Part shown: in pieces, positions 7,122 through 15,392 of the stretch
Layout of the letters: the number at the start of each line of letters is the position of its first letter
Numbering within the stretch: position 1 is the first letter of the stretch
Position numbers and translations under genes: made by a program
Notes under the pieces: generated by a model
What the model was told of the DNA's origin: nothing
Database searches by the model: none
The model's input: only the letters and a program-made list of their open reading frames with translations
From: an uncultured Eubacteriales bacterium
GTDB lineage: Bacteria > Bacillota > Clostridia > Oscillospirales > CAG-272
Length of the DNA stretch: 32,933 bases
Assembly: GCA_934378145.1 (NCBI GenBank)
Contig: CAKXXW010000020.1
Coordinates: 1 to 32,933 of the forward strand
Reading direction: 5' to 3'

Positions 7122-7151
7122 AAGGACTGCAAAATACTTTTTGCAGTCCTT
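7122..7151 (-). terminator. terminator between the Ldh2-family gene and the malic enzyme gene
   Basis: A 13-bp perfect stem, AAGGACTGCAAAA / TTTTGCAGTCCTT, loop of 4, followed on the minus strand by TTTTTTATATC. Confidence 0.9.
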
Positions 7152-7174
7152 GATTTTATTGGTTAAGTACCGAT

Positions 7175-8284
7175 TCAGTCCTCGAAGGGGAAGTGGTAGT
7201 TGAGCTTCAGCTCGTCACGGATGGCGAGGAACTCTTTCTGAACACTCTCGTTGATCGGAACGCCGTTCTTTCTCGCAAGGCGGATGTCGTATTCCTTCTC
7301 GCCTGCGGTGTAGATGCGGTCGTGACCCGGAGCCTTCTTTGTCGCACGGACTTCACGGATGATGTCGCCCGCCTTCTTGCGGCAGACATCCTCGCCCATG
7401 AAGTGGTCGGTGTCGATGGCGATGAAGAAGTGACCGAGGTGGAAGGGGACCTTCTCACCGTTCTCACCCTTACCGGTAAGAGCCTTACCGTATGCGCCGT
7501 CCTGAAGAACAGCAGAGAGAAGCTCTACGAACATAGCAAAACCGTAGCCCTTGTAGCCCGCAAGCTCTTCGCCGATGCCGCCGACGGGGCAGAGAGCAGC
7601 CTCACCCTTTGCCATCGCCTTGAGAGCCGCATCGCTCGATCCGACGAAGGGAGTTCCGTCGGGAGTGATAAGGGTTCCGGCAGGCGCGTCGTGACCGATC
7701 CTCTGATAATACTCGAGCTTACCGTTCTGGATTATCGAGGTCGCGCAGTCGAAGTTGAAATCGAATGCCTCATCGGTAGGAACACCGAGAGTGAAGGGGT
7801 TGGTTCCGAACGCACCGGCAACGCCGAAGGTCGGAGCGACGGTCGGTCTGGCGTTCGTACCGGTCATACCGATGCAACCCGCCTTTGTAGCCATAGAGGT
7901 GTAATATCCCGCGATGCCGTAGTGGCAGGAGTTGCGGACGGCGACCATGCCCATACCGTATTCCTTTGCCTTCTTTATGGCAAGCTGCATCGACTTGTAG
8001 CCGATGACCTGACCCATACCGCTGTGGCCGTCAACGACAGCCGTGGTGGGGGTCTCTTTGACTATCTCATAGTTTGTTACGGGGCTCTGGATACCCGCCT
8101 TGATCCTGTCAAGATAGACGGGCTTGAAACGGTTTACGCCGTGCGACTCGATACCGCGTTTGTCGGATTCGAGAAGAACATCCGCGCAGATCTCGGCGTC
8201 CTCACGGGGAATACCGTAGCCGACGAAAGAGTCAACAACGAAGTTCGTTATTGTTGTCCAATCGACGATGTTGTTTTTTGCCAT
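7175..8284 (-). CDS. Ldh2-family malate/L-lactate (or ureidoglycolate-type) dehydrogenase
   Basis: A 369-residue NAD(P)-dependent 2-hydroxy acid oxidoreductase of the Ldh_2 family (MdH/AllD/YlbC type), which lacks the classic Rossmann fold. Diagnostic stretches are the N-terminal ESDKRGIESHGVNRF with the conserved S-H-G, the VVDGHSGMGQVIGY region, VAVRNSCHYGIAGYY with the catalytic-site His, TNARPTVAPTFG, GTNPFTLGVP, and GYKGYGFAMFVELLSAVL. Substrate within the family varies; the downstream malic enzyme gene favours malate or lactate over ureidoglycolate, since no purine genes are near. The ATG has CGGAGG upstream and a strong promoter. A 7-bp hairpin abuts the ribosome-binding site in the leader. 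Confidence 0.9.
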   Translation of the reverse strand: MAKNNIVDWTTITNFVVDSFVGYGIPREDAEICADVLLESDKRGIESHGVNRFKPVYLDRIKAGIQSPVTNYEIVKETPTTAVVDGHSGMGQVIGYKSMQLAIKKAKEYGMGMVAVRNSCHYGIAGYYTSMATKAGCIGMTGTNARPTVAPTFGVAGAFGTNPFTLGVPTDEAFDFNFDCATSIIQNGKLEYYQRIGHDAPAGTLITPDGTPFVGSSDAALKAMAKGEAALCPVGGIGEELAGYKGYGFAMFVELLSAVLQDGAYGKALTGKGENGEKVPFHLGHFFIAIDTDHFMGEDVCRKKAGDIIREVRATKKAPGHDRIYTAGEKEYDIRLARKNGVPINESVQKEFLAIRDELKLNYHFPFED

Positions 8285-8299
8285 AATTTTTTCCTCCGC

Positions 8300-8314
8300 G
8301 AAAGCTCAGCTTTC
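8300..8314 (-). promoter_or_regulatory. leader hairpin next to the ribosome-binding site of the Ldh2-family gene
   Basis: GAAAGCT-C-AGCTTTC, 7-bp arms, ends 2 bp before the CGGAGG site (8293-8298). It could modulate mRNA stability or ribosome access; this is inference. Confidence 0.5.
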
Positions 8315-8334
8315 ATTAAATTTTGGATGTGTTA

Positions 8335-8363
8335 ATTATATCACAATCCCCGTCTCTTTGCAA
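8335..8363 (-). promoter_or_regulatory. promoter of the Ldh2-family gene
   Basis: On the minus strand TTGCAA (8363-8358), 17-bp spacer, TATAAT (8340-8335) preceded by TGTGA (extended -10). Confidence 0.85.
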
Positions 8364-8559
8364 CGGTATTTTGATAATATCCGTCATTTTCGGCAGGTAC
8401 ATATAAAGACAGGCTCCCCCGCACGGATTTGTTGGTTATTTTTTTCAAAAAGAGGGAGAGCGGCACCTTCGGAAGCGGATTTTTTTGCCTTTTGGCGAAA
8501 ATTTCCGTTTTATATGGTTATCCACAAAAAATGAATTGAAAAATCGGTAAAAATGATAG

Positions 8560-8588
8560 TTTACAAAAAGGCGGGTATGTGATATAAT
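8560..8588 (+). promoter_or_regulatory. promoter of the candidate small RNA
   Basis: TTTACA (8560-8565), exactly 17 bp, TATAAT (8583-8588) with TGTGA before the -10 box. Predicted start near 8595. No start codon with a ribosome-binding site follows before the terminator. Confidence 0.82.
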
Positions 8589-8594
8589 CTTTTT

Positions 8595-8718
8595 ACCGGA
8601 TCGCGCCATGGGCCAAAAGGCACGGTCCCATACAAATCACAGCGGACACGGGTTTGCGGCGGAATATCAATCTTATGATATCACCTCGCCACGGGCAGTC
8701 ACCGCTGTGTATTTTTTT
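8595..8718 (+). ncRNA. candidate small structured RNA upstream of lon, family not recognised
   Basis: About 124 nt bounded by a strong promoter and an intrinsic terminator-like end: CACAGCGG (8638-8645) pairs with CCGCTGTG (8702-8709), followed by TTTTTTT (8712-8718). Inside are GGCG/CGCC (8658-8661 with 8687-8690) and TATCA/TGATA (8665-8669 with 8676-8680). A 5' hairpin has ATGG/CCAT (8608-8611 with 8628-8631) around GCC-AAAA-GGC. It is too short for 6S or tmRNA, and the conserved GGAAGG-type loop of SRP RNA is absent. A lon leader or attenuator is an alternative, but lon has its own -10 box downstream. Confidence 0.55.
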
Positions 8719-8744
8719 ATATTGTAAAAAATCATCTCCGAGGG

Positions 8745-8773
8745 TGGAAAAAGCGACGGAAATGTGATATAAT
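8745..8773 (+). promoter_or_regulatory. promoter of the lon operon
   Basis: Perfect TATAAT (8768-8773) with an extended -10 (TGTGA) and a weak -35 TGGAAA (8745-8750) at 17 bp. A 14-bp palindrome lies at the predicted transcription start. Confidence 0.7.
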
Positions 8774-8781
8774 ATAAAATC

Positions 8782-8795
8782 AGGTATATATACCT
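8782..8795. promoter_or_regulatory. 14-bp palindrome at the lon transcription start (candidate operator)
   Basis: AGGTATATATACCT, perfectly symmetric, beginning 8 bp after the -10 box. It does not match the known CtsR heptad repeat or the HrcA CIRCE element. The regulator is unknown. Confidence 0.5.
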
Positions 8796-8825
8796 ATGCA
8801 AACACAATCCCTGAAAGGAATAAAA

Positions 8826-11252
8826 ATGCCAGCATACATAGAAAAAGCCGAGAGCATGACTCTGCCCGTGATAATCCTTCACGACACTGTCGCGTTTCCC
8901 TCGGTAACACTCAACTTCGAGCTTTCCGAGAGCGAGAACATAGCCGCGGTCGGCGCGGCGAATTCGGGCAACGGATGCGTTTTCATCGTTACGGCGATGA
9001 AGGAGAAGCCGGGAGAAGACGACTTCGCGCTCTGCCCCATCGGAACGGCGGCAAGGCTCCGTCAGACGATAACCGAAAACGGCGGGAACCTCCGCGTGAT
9101 AGCCGAGGGATTTTCCCGTGCGATAATACAGAACAACGAACGCACCGGCGCGTATTTCACCGCCGAGGTGATCTGCAAGACCTACACCCTTCCCGATAAC
9201 GGAGGGCTGAGGGGCGAAGCGTATGTCCGTGAGGCAAAGCTCGCCTTCGAGCATATGATGACCTACTTCCCGACGGTCTCGGCGGATGTTGTCTCCGCGA
9301 CAAAGCGGATAGACGACCCCGGACTGCTTGCCGACTTCATAGCCTCGAATGTCCTCGTAAGGCTTGAAGACAAGCAGAAGATACTTGACACATTCGAGCC
9401 TCTCCGCAGGATAGAGAACCTTATCTACCTTCTCGGAAAGGAATCCGAGCTGCTCGAATGTGAGCTTACGATACACAAAAAGGTCCGCGACCGCCTCAAT
9501 GAGAGCCAGAAGGAGAGATACCTTCACGAACAGCTCAATGCTATCCGCGACGAGCTCGGGGAGGGCGATGAAGAGGACGAATATTATAAGAAGATAATTT
9601 CGGCGCGCCTGCCGAAAGAGGTCGAGGAGAAGCTGCTCCGCGAAAACGAGAGGATGGCAAGATCGCAGTTCGGCTCGGCGGAGGCAAGCGTCATTCGCAA
9701 TTACCTTGACATATGCCTTGAGCTTCCCTGGACGCGCCGCACAGCCGACAGGACCGATATCGCGGCGGCGAGGAAGATACTTGACGAGGATCACGACGGA
9801 CTTGAGAAGGTCAAGGAAAGGATACTTGAGTACCTTGCCGTAAGGCAGCTCAACCCCGATCTTAAAAATCAGATAATCTGCCTTGTCGGACCTCCGGGGA
9901 CCGGAAAGACCTCTGTCGCGCGCTCGATAGCGAGGGCGATGAAGAGAAAATATGTCCGCGTCTCTCTCGGCGGTGTGCGTGACGAGGCTGATATAAGAGG
10001 TCACAGAAAGACCTATGTCGGCTCAATGCCGGGACGGATAATCGCCGCCCTCGGGCAGGTGCAGACAAAGAATCCGCTGATGCTCCTTGACGAGATAGAC
10101 AAGGTCGGCTCGGACGGGCGCGGGGACCCCGCTTCGGCGCTTCTTGAGGTGCTTGACCCCGAGCAGAACAAATATTTCCGCGATCATTTCATAGAGGTGC
10201 CCTTTGACCTTTCGGACTGCCTCTTCGTCTGCACGGCAAACAGCCTTGAAACGGTGCCGAGACCCCTTATCGACCGTATGGAGATAATCGAGCTTAAGAG
10301 CTACACGAGAAACGAGAAGCTCGGGATCGCGCGTCATCATCTGCTCCCGAAGCAGGTGAAGCGCCACGGTATGAACCTCCGGATGCTTAAAGTGACCGAT
10401 GAAGCGCTTATCGAGGTCATCGACTACTACACCGCCGAATCGGGGGTGCGTAACCTTGAACGCGAGATCGCGGCTCTCTGCCGCAAGGCGGCTATGAGGA
10501 TAGTCGAGGAGGGCGTGAAGCGCGTCATGATAGATAAGAGCGACATCGAGCGCTACCTCGGTGTGAGAAAGATAATTCCCGAGAGGCTCTCTCCGACCGA
10601 CGAGGTCGGCGTGGTCAACGGGCTTGCCTATACCGAGGTCGGAGGCGACCTTCTCAAGATCGAGGCTGCGGTGCTTGAAGGCTCGGGCAAGCTCGAGCTT
10701 ACCGGCTCGCTCGGAGATGTTATGAAGGAATCGGCGCAGGCGGCGGTGAGCTATATCCGCTCGGTCGCGAGAGAACTCGGGATCGCTGCCGATTTCTATA
10801 AAACGAAGGATATACACATCCATGTTCCCGAGGGCGCTGTCCCGAAGGACGGCCCGTCGGCGGGAGTCACGATAATGACTGCCCTTGTCAGCGCGCTGAC
10901 GGGGCGCGCCGTGAAGCGCGACATCGCGATGACGGGAGAGATCACTCTCCGCGGAAATGTCCTCGCCATCGGCGGACTGCGCGAAAAGACCATGGCGGCG
11001 TATAAAGCCGGTATAAAGAAGGTAATAATCCCGGCGGACAATGCTCCGAACCTTGAGGATGTCGACACGGAGGCTGCGAAGGCGCTCACCTTCATAACCG
11101 TGCGCCACGCCTCGGAGGTGCTTGAAAACGCGCTCCTTCCCGCGATGCCGGATGTGAGCGACAGAGGACTGACGAGACCGGCTGTCGCGGATATTCCCGC
11201 GGTTCTTTCCGATGGGAAGGAAAATACAGCAAGAGACAGCGTCGGAGCCTGA
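8826..11252 (+). CDS. lon: ATP-dependent protease Lon
   Basis: An 808-residue cytosolic AAA+ serine protease that unfolds and degrades misfolded and regulatory proteins. An N-terminal substrate-binding LON domain (about 15-205) is followed by the helical linker, Walker A GPPGTGKT (355-362), Walker B region PLMLLDEIDKVG, and the C-terminal protease domain with PKDGPSAGVT (catalytic Ser678) and LREKTMAAYKAG (Lys721, the expected 43 residues later). Length is typical. The ATG at 8826 is preferred because GAAAGGA lies 8 bp before it; an upstream in-frame ATG at 8796 has no such site. It heads an 11-gene run; lon followed by engB is the same order as lonA-ysxC in Bacillus. Confidence 0.97.
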   Translation: MPAYIEKAESMTLPVIILHDTVAFPSVTLNFELSESENIAAVGAANSGNGCVFIVTAMKEKPGEDDFALCPIGTAARLRQTITENGGNLRVIAEGFSRAIIQNNERTGAYFTAEVICKTYTLPDNGGLRGEAYVREAKLAFEHMMTYFPTVSADVVSATKRIDDPGLLADFIASNVLVRLEDKQKILDTFEPLRRIENLIYLLGKESELLECELTIHKKVRDRLNESQKERYLHEQLNAIRDELGEGDEEDEYYKKIISARLPKEVEEKLLRENERMARSQFGSAEASVIRNYLDICLELPWTRRTADRTDIAAARKILDEDHDGLEKVKERILEYLAVRQLNPDLKNQIICLVGPPGTGKTSVARSIARAMKRKYVRVSLGGVRDEADIRGHRKTYVGSMPGRIIAALGQVQTKNPLMLLDEIDKVGSDGRGDPASALLEVLDPEQNKYFRDHFIEVPFDLSDCLFVCTANSLETVPRPLIDRMEIIELKSYTRNEKLGIARHHLLPKQVKRHGMNLRMLKVTDEALIEVIDYYTAESGVRNLEREIAALCRKAAMRIVEEGVKRVMIDKSDIERYLGVRKIIPERLSPTDEVGVVNGLAYTEVGGDLLKIEAAVLEGSGKLELTGSLGDVMKESAQAAVSYIRSVARELGIAADFYKTKDIHIHVPEGAVPKDGPSAGVTIMTALVSALTGRAVKRDIAMTGEITLRGNVLAIGGLREKTMAAYKAGIKKVIIPADNAPNLEDVDTEAAKALTFITVRHASEVLENALLPAMPDVSDRGLTRPAVADIPAVLSDGKENTARDSVGA

Positions 11253-11284
11253 ACGCAGGACGACCGGCTGAAAGGAATTTTTGA

Positions 11285-11878
11285 ATGGCACAGGCAGAGC
11301 TTAAGATAAGCGCGGGACTGCCGTCGCAGTTTCCCCGCGACCGTTTGCCGCAGATCGCCTTTTCGGGCAGATCGAATGTCGGCAAATCCTCGCTCATAAA
11401 TACCCTGCTCGGCAGGAAGGCGCTCGCCCGCGTCAGTTCCTCGCCGGGAAAGACGATAACGGTGAACTTTTATACCGTTGATGGGAAGTATTACTTCGTC
11501 GACCTTCCGGGCTACGGCTTTGCGAAGCGCCCCGAGGAGGATAAGCGCCGCTGGTCGGCACTCACCGACGGATATTTTACGAAAAATCCGAACATAGACT
11601 GTCTGCGCGCGGTCGTTCAGCTCGTCGATTCAAGGATCGGCGCGACGAAGGACGACCTTATGATGATAGACTTCATGAACCGCTCGGGGCTTCCTTACAT
11701 CATAGCGGCAACGAAGACCGACAAGCTCAACAGGACAGAGCGTGAAAAGAACCTTGCCGCGCTCGCCGCGTCGGAGGTCATCGCGCCGGGAACGGTGATA
11801 ATACCCTTCTCGTCGCTTAAGGGAGAGGGCAAGGACGAACTCACGCGCGAGATATTGCGCAGGGTCGCGGAAAAGTGA
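11285..11878 (+). CDS. engB: ribosome biogenesis GTPase EngB (YsxC/YihA family)
   Basis: A 197-residue GTPase required for late assembly of the large ribosomal subunit. G1 is GRSNVGKSS (28-36), G2 lies in SSPGKTITVNFY, G3 is VDLPGYGFAK, and G4 is TKTDKLNR; these are the TrmE-Era-EngA family motifs with the EngB-specific NPNIDCLRAVVQLVDSRIG stretch. AAAGGA precedes the start. It begins 32 bp after lon and its stop overlaps the lysA start by 4 bp, so translation is probably coupled. Confidence 0.96.
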   Translation: MAQAELKISAGLPSQFPRDRLPQIAFSGRSNVGKSSLINTLLGRKALARVSSSPGKTITVNFYTVDGKYYFVDLPGYGFAKRPEEDKRRWSALTDGYFTKNPNIDCLRAVVQLVDSRIGATKDDLMMIDFMNRSGLPYIIAATKTDKLNRTEREKNLAALAASEVIAPGTVIIPFSSLKGEGKDELTREILRRVAEK

Positions 11879-13179
11879 TGATGTTTTATCCTCATACGGG
11901 TGTAAACGAAAAGGGGCATCTGACCCTCGGCGGGCTTGACTGTATCGACCTTGCGAAGGAATACGGCACGCCGCTCTATCTGCTCGATACCGACGCGGTG
12001 AGGGCAAACTGCCGCATCTACCGTGAGGCGGTCGCGGAATTTTTCGGCGGTGAGTCGTATCCGGTCTATGCCTCGAAGGCGCTCTGCTTTTCGGGGATAT
12101 ATCCCATAATAAAGGAAGAGGGTCTCGGCGCCGACTGCGTGTCGGGGGGCGAGATATACACGGCACTTTCGGCGGGCTTTCCGGCGGAGAAGATATTCTT
12201 TCACGGGAGCAACAAGACCCGCCGTGAGATATGCGAGGCGCTTGACGCCGGTGTCGGATATTTTGTCGTCGACAACACGGAGGAACTGAGGCTTCTTGAC
12301 AGTCTTGCGGGAGAAAAGTGGAGGGTGCAGAAGATACTTCTGCGCATCACTCCCGGGATCGACCCGCATACACATAAATATGTCTCGACGGGAAGGATCG
12401 ACTCGAAATTCGGGAGCGCGATCCCGACGGGAGCCGCCGAAGCGATCACAGCCGAGGCGCTGAAAAAGAAAAACATATCCCTTGAAGGTTTTCACAGTCA
12501 TATAGGCTCACAGATATTCGATGCCGAACCCTTTGTCAGAGAGGCTGAGGTGCTTGCGACCTTTGCGGCTGATATGAGCGACAGGTACGGGTGCGCCTTT
12601 TCCGTGCTGAATCTCGGAGGCGGGATCGGCGTTCCTTATACAAGGTATGACAGAAGACCCGACCGAAGGGAGATAATCCGCACTATGGCGGAGGCGCTGA
12701 AAAGAGTACTGTGTGGGAGAAACAAAGAGATCCCGCGCGTGATCCTTGAGCCGGGGCGTTCGATCGTCGCCGACGCCGGGGTAACGCTCTATACCGTAGG
12801 ATCCGTAAAGAGACTGCCGGGGATGCGCACCTATGTCTCGGTCGACGGAGGAATGACCGACGATCCGAGATACGCGCTATATTCCTCGCATTACACGGCG
12901 CTTGTCGCCGACCGCGCGGGAGAGGAAGCCTCCGAGATCGTCACCGTCGCCGGAAGGTGCTGTGAATCGGGCGACCTTCTCGGAGAGGAGCTGGAGCTTC
13001 AGTCACCGAAGGCGGGAGACATACTCGCATTTCTCACAACGGGAGCCTACAACTATTCGATGGCATCAAACTATAACCGCGTGCCGCGCCCGCCGGTCGT
13101 TACGGTCGGTGGAGGGCAGGCAAGGCTCGCCGTCAGGCGCGAGAGCTACGCCGACCTTACGCGGAACGATATTTTATGA
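11875..13179 (+). CDS. lysA: diaminopimelate decarboxylase
   Basis: A 434-residue PLP enzyme of fold type III that decarboxylates meso-diaminopimelate to lysine, the last step of lysine synthesis. The PLP lysine is in VYASKAL (Lys68). Other signatures are SGGEIYTA, the HSHIGSQI segment, NLGGGIGVPY, the EPGRSIVADAG phosphate-binding region and the catalytic CCESGD. Start could be the first or second Met (ATGATGATG at the engB overlap). Placement inside the lon-scp run rather than with other lysine genes suggests housekeeping co-expression. Specificity for a related substrate such as carboxynorspermidine is unlikely given the ESGD and EPGR contexts. Confidence 0.95.
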   Translation: MMMFYPHTGVNEKGHLTLGGLDCIDLAKEYGTPLYLLDTDAVRANCRIYREAVAEFFGGESYPVYASKALCFSGIYPIIKEEGLGADCVSGGEIYTALSAGFPAEKIFFHGSNKTRREICEALDAGVGYFVVDNTEELRLLDSLAGEKWRVQKILLRITPGIDPHTHKYVSTGRIDSKFGSAIPTGAAEAITAEALKKKNISLEGFHSHIGSQIFDAEPFVREAEVLATFAADMSDRYGCAFSVLNLGGGIGVPYTRYDRRPDRREIIRTMAEALKRVLCGRNKEIPRVILEPGRSIVADAGVTLYTVGSVKRLPGMRTYVSVDGGMTDDPRYALYSSHYTALVADRAGEEASEIVTVAGRCCESGDLLGEELELQSPKAGDILAFLTTGAYNYSMASNYNRVPRPPVVTVGGGQARLAVRRESYADLTRNDIL

Positions 13180-13194
13180 GACCGGAGGAACAAA

Positions 13195-13932
13195 ATGCTT
13201 TTTGAACTGCTAAGTGCGATAAGGAGCGGAGAACCCGAGCAGGTGAGGGAGCTTCTGATAGTTTTCCTTATGTGGCTCCCGATAATCATGCTCTCGCTCT
13301 CGTTTCACGAGGCGTCGCACGCCTTTATCGCGTATAAGCTCGGCGACCCGACGGCGAGAAATTTCGGAAGAGTCACGCTCAATCCCGTAAAACATCTTGA
13401 CCCGATAGGCTTCATCTCGATGCTCATCGTGGGCTTCGGCTGGGCAAAGCCCTGTCCGGTGAATACGAGGAACTTCAACCACCCGAGGAAGGGCATGGCG
13501 CTCACGGCGCTTGCCGGACCGGTGTCGAACCTCATCCTTGCGGTCGGATTCACTGTCCTGCTGACCCTGAGTCATATAGTCTCTGTCGCCGTGATGCTTG
13601 CGACGGGCGCCGAAGCGATCCCCGCGGCTTTCAGCTATATCTACATCTTCCTTTATTACGGGATATATCTGAATGTCTCGCTGGCGATATTCAACCTTAT
13701 CCCCGTGCCGCCGCTCGACGGCTCGAGGATCCTCGGGCTGATACTCCCCGACAAGGTCTACTATTGGTTCCTCAGGTATGAGAGATACATCGGTATCGGC
13801 TTTGCCGTTGTGATAATTGCCCTCAGTCAGCTCGATATTTCGATAATAGGTTTCGTTGTGACCCCGATCACCGACTTCCTTGATCTTGTCGCGATTATTC
13901 CGGCGCAGCTTATTTACAATCTGCTTGCCTGA
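13195..13932 (+). CDS. site-2 protease family (M50) membrane metalloprotease
   Basis: A 245-residue polytopic membrane protein with the intramembrane zinc site HEASH (His38, Glu39, His42) and the third ligand in PPLDGSRIL (Asp175). Hydrophobic segments lie at about 20-46, 70-84, 103-127, 145-168 and 193-232. This is the compact YwhC/Rip-like M50 group, with no PDZ domain. The natural substrate is unknown; M50 proteases cut membrane-bound regulators. In many Clostridia this gene precedes scpA, as here; the gap to scpA is one base. GGAGG lies upstream of the ATG. It is not the sporulation protease SpoIVFB by context. Confidence 0.93.
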   Translation: MLFELLSAIRSGEPEQVRELLIVFLMWLPIIMLSLSFHEASHAFIAYKLGDPTARNFGRVTLNPVKHLDPIGFISMLIVGFGWAKPCPVNTRNFNHPRKGMALTALAGPVSNLILAVGFTVLLTLSHIVSVAVMLATGAEAIPAAFSYIYIFLYYGIYLNVSLAIFNLIPVPPLDGSRILGLILPDKVYYWFLRYERYIGIGFAVVIIALSQLDISIIGFVVTPITDFLDLVAIIPAQLIYNLLA

Positions 13933-13933
13933 G

Positions 13934-14740
13934 ATGAGTGATCTGACATACAGGCTTGAGAGATTTGAAGGTCCGCTTGATCTGCTTCTTTCGCTGATAC
14001 AGAAGAACAAGGTCAATATAGAGGATATTCCGATCTCGCTGATTTGTGACCAATATATGGAATATATTTCGGAGGCGCAGAGGCTCGATATGGATATAGC
14101 CTCCGAATTCATAGTGATGGCGTCCGAGCTTATGCTGATAAAGAGCCGTATGCTCCTGCCGCGTGCCGAAAACGATGAGAGCGACCCGAGGAAAGAACTT
14201 TCCGACGCACTTATCAGATATCAGCAGGCAAAGGCTGCGGCGACGGTGTTCGCTCCGCTCTACGCCTTCTATTCGGGGCGAATGGCGAAGGATACCGACG
14301 AGGTATCCCCCGACAGGGAATATGTCGCCGACCAGAAGCCCGAGGCGCTCTGCCTTGCCGTGAGGAGGATAATCGCCAACACGAGCGCGGATCTCCGCAA
14401 CTCGGTGCAGGTCTTTACCCCGATGATAAAGAAGCCGATAGTGCCGGTCGAGGTAAAGATAGTCGGGATACTTGATCACCTCGGACATACGGGGGGACGG
14501 GCAACGCTCGGCGACCTTCTCGACGATTCGACCTCGCTTCCCGACATGATAGCGATATTTATCGGCGTGCTTGAGCTGATAAAGGTAAGGCGGCTCCTGC
14601 TCGCCGATACGGAGGACGACGGCACGGAAGGAATACATACACTCGGCACGGGATTCGTGCTTAATACCGATGAATCGACGGTGCTTACCGAAGAGGAATC
14701 GGATATCATGGGAAAGAAGGTGACCGACGATGGCAGATGA
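13934..14740 (+). CDS. scpA: segregation and condensation protein A
   Basis: A 268-residue kleisin subunit that with ScpB bridges SMC dimers and loads them near the origin for chromosome compaction and segregation. The N-terminal YRLERFEGPLDLLLSLIQKNKVNIEDIPIS is the conserved SMC-neck-binding helix region, followed by ASEFIVMASELMLIKSRMLLP; the C-terminal winged helix ends near residue 230, then an acidic tail. The ATG at 13934 sits one base after the M50 stop codon with no strong ribosome-binding site, so translational coupling is likely. A longer frame inside the M50 gene is disregarded. It overlaps scpB by 11 bp. Confidence 0.95.
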   Translation: MSDLTYRLERFEGPLDLLLSLIQKNKVNIEDIPISLICDQYMEYISEAQRLDMDIASEFIVMASELMLIKSRMLLPRAENDESDPRKELSDALIRYQQAKAAATVFAPLYAFYSGRMAKDTDEVSPDREYVADQKPEALCLAVRRIIANTSADLRNSVQVFTPMIKKPIVPVEVKIVGILDHLGHTGGRATLGDLLDDSTSLPDMIAIFIGVLELIKVRRLLLADTEDDGTEGIHTLGTGFVLNTDESTVLTEEESDIMGKKVTDDGR

Positions 14741-15374
14741 AAATACCGGTGCCGCACCCGGGGAGGCTGTCCTTGCCCTTGCCGATATAAAAAGGGCGAT
14801 AGAGGCAATACTCTTTGCGGCGGGATACCCCGTGAGCTATGAAAAGCTCGGCGAGGTGCTTGGACTTGCACCGAAGGATGTCGAAACGGTCGTCGGAGAT
14901 ATGAAGGACGCCTTCAATTCGGAGGATTCGCCGCGGGGAATACAGCTTCTGACCTTCCCCGATACCTGCCAGCTCTGCACGAAGGAGAAATTCCTTCCTT
15001 ATATAAGAGAGGCTCTCGGGATAAAGAGAGGCGGAAACCTTTCGGCATCCTCGCTTGAGGTCCTTGCGGTCGTGGCGTATAACCAGCCGGTGACTCGCGC
15101 CTTCGTCGATCAGGTCAGGGGCGTCGATTCGAGCTATGCGGTGAATTCGCTCATAGACAAGGGACTGATAGAGTCCTGCGGAAGGCTCGATGCACCGGGA
15201 CGACCGATGCTCTATGCCACGACGGACAAATTTCTGCGGGTGTTCGGCTTCAATTCGCTTGACGACCTGCCCGCAACCGAGCCTCTGGTCGATCCCGAAG
15301 CCGCAAAGCGCGCGAACGGCGAGACCGAGGACACGGCGACAGAGGCGGAGACAGAGACTGCCTCCGAAGAATAA
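14730..15374 (+). CDS. scpB: segregation and condensation protein B
   Basis: A 214-residue ScpB, the winged-helix partner that dimerises and binds the ScpA linker in the Smc-ScpAB complex. Recognisable parts are IKRAIEAILFAAGYPVSYEKL, GIQLLTF...LCTK and LSASSLEVLAVVAYNQPVTRAFVDQVRGVDSSYAVNSLIDKGLIE, followed by GRPMLYATTDKFLRVFGFNSLDDLP. The last ~25 residues are an acidic Glu/Thr-rich tail beyond the folded part. The start is inside the end of scpA with GAAGG upstream. Confidence 0.95.
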   Translation: MADENTGAAPGEAVLALADIKRAIEAILFAAGYPVSYEKLGEVLGLAPKDVETVVGDMKDAFNSEDSPRGIQLLTFPDTCQLCTKEKFLPYIREALGIKRGGNLSASSLEVLAVVAYNQPVTRAFVDQVRGVDSSYAVNSLIDKGLIESCGRLDAPGRPMLYATTDKFLRVFGFNSLDDLPATEPLVDPEAAKRANGETEDTATEAETETASEE

Positions 15375-15392
15375 TTCTTTGAAAGGAACATT

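Noticed and set aside
7193..8335. 380-codon plus-strand frame
   Set aside because: Antisense to the Ldh2-family gene, which carries clear family motifs.
8595..8718. identity as SRP RNA, 6S RNA or tmRNA
   Set aside because: The conserved SRP tetraloop region, the 6S open-complex bubble and size, and tRNA-like ends are all missing.
8673..11291. long minus-strand frames opposite lon and engB
   Set aside because: They are shadows of well-supported plus-strand genes and match no family.
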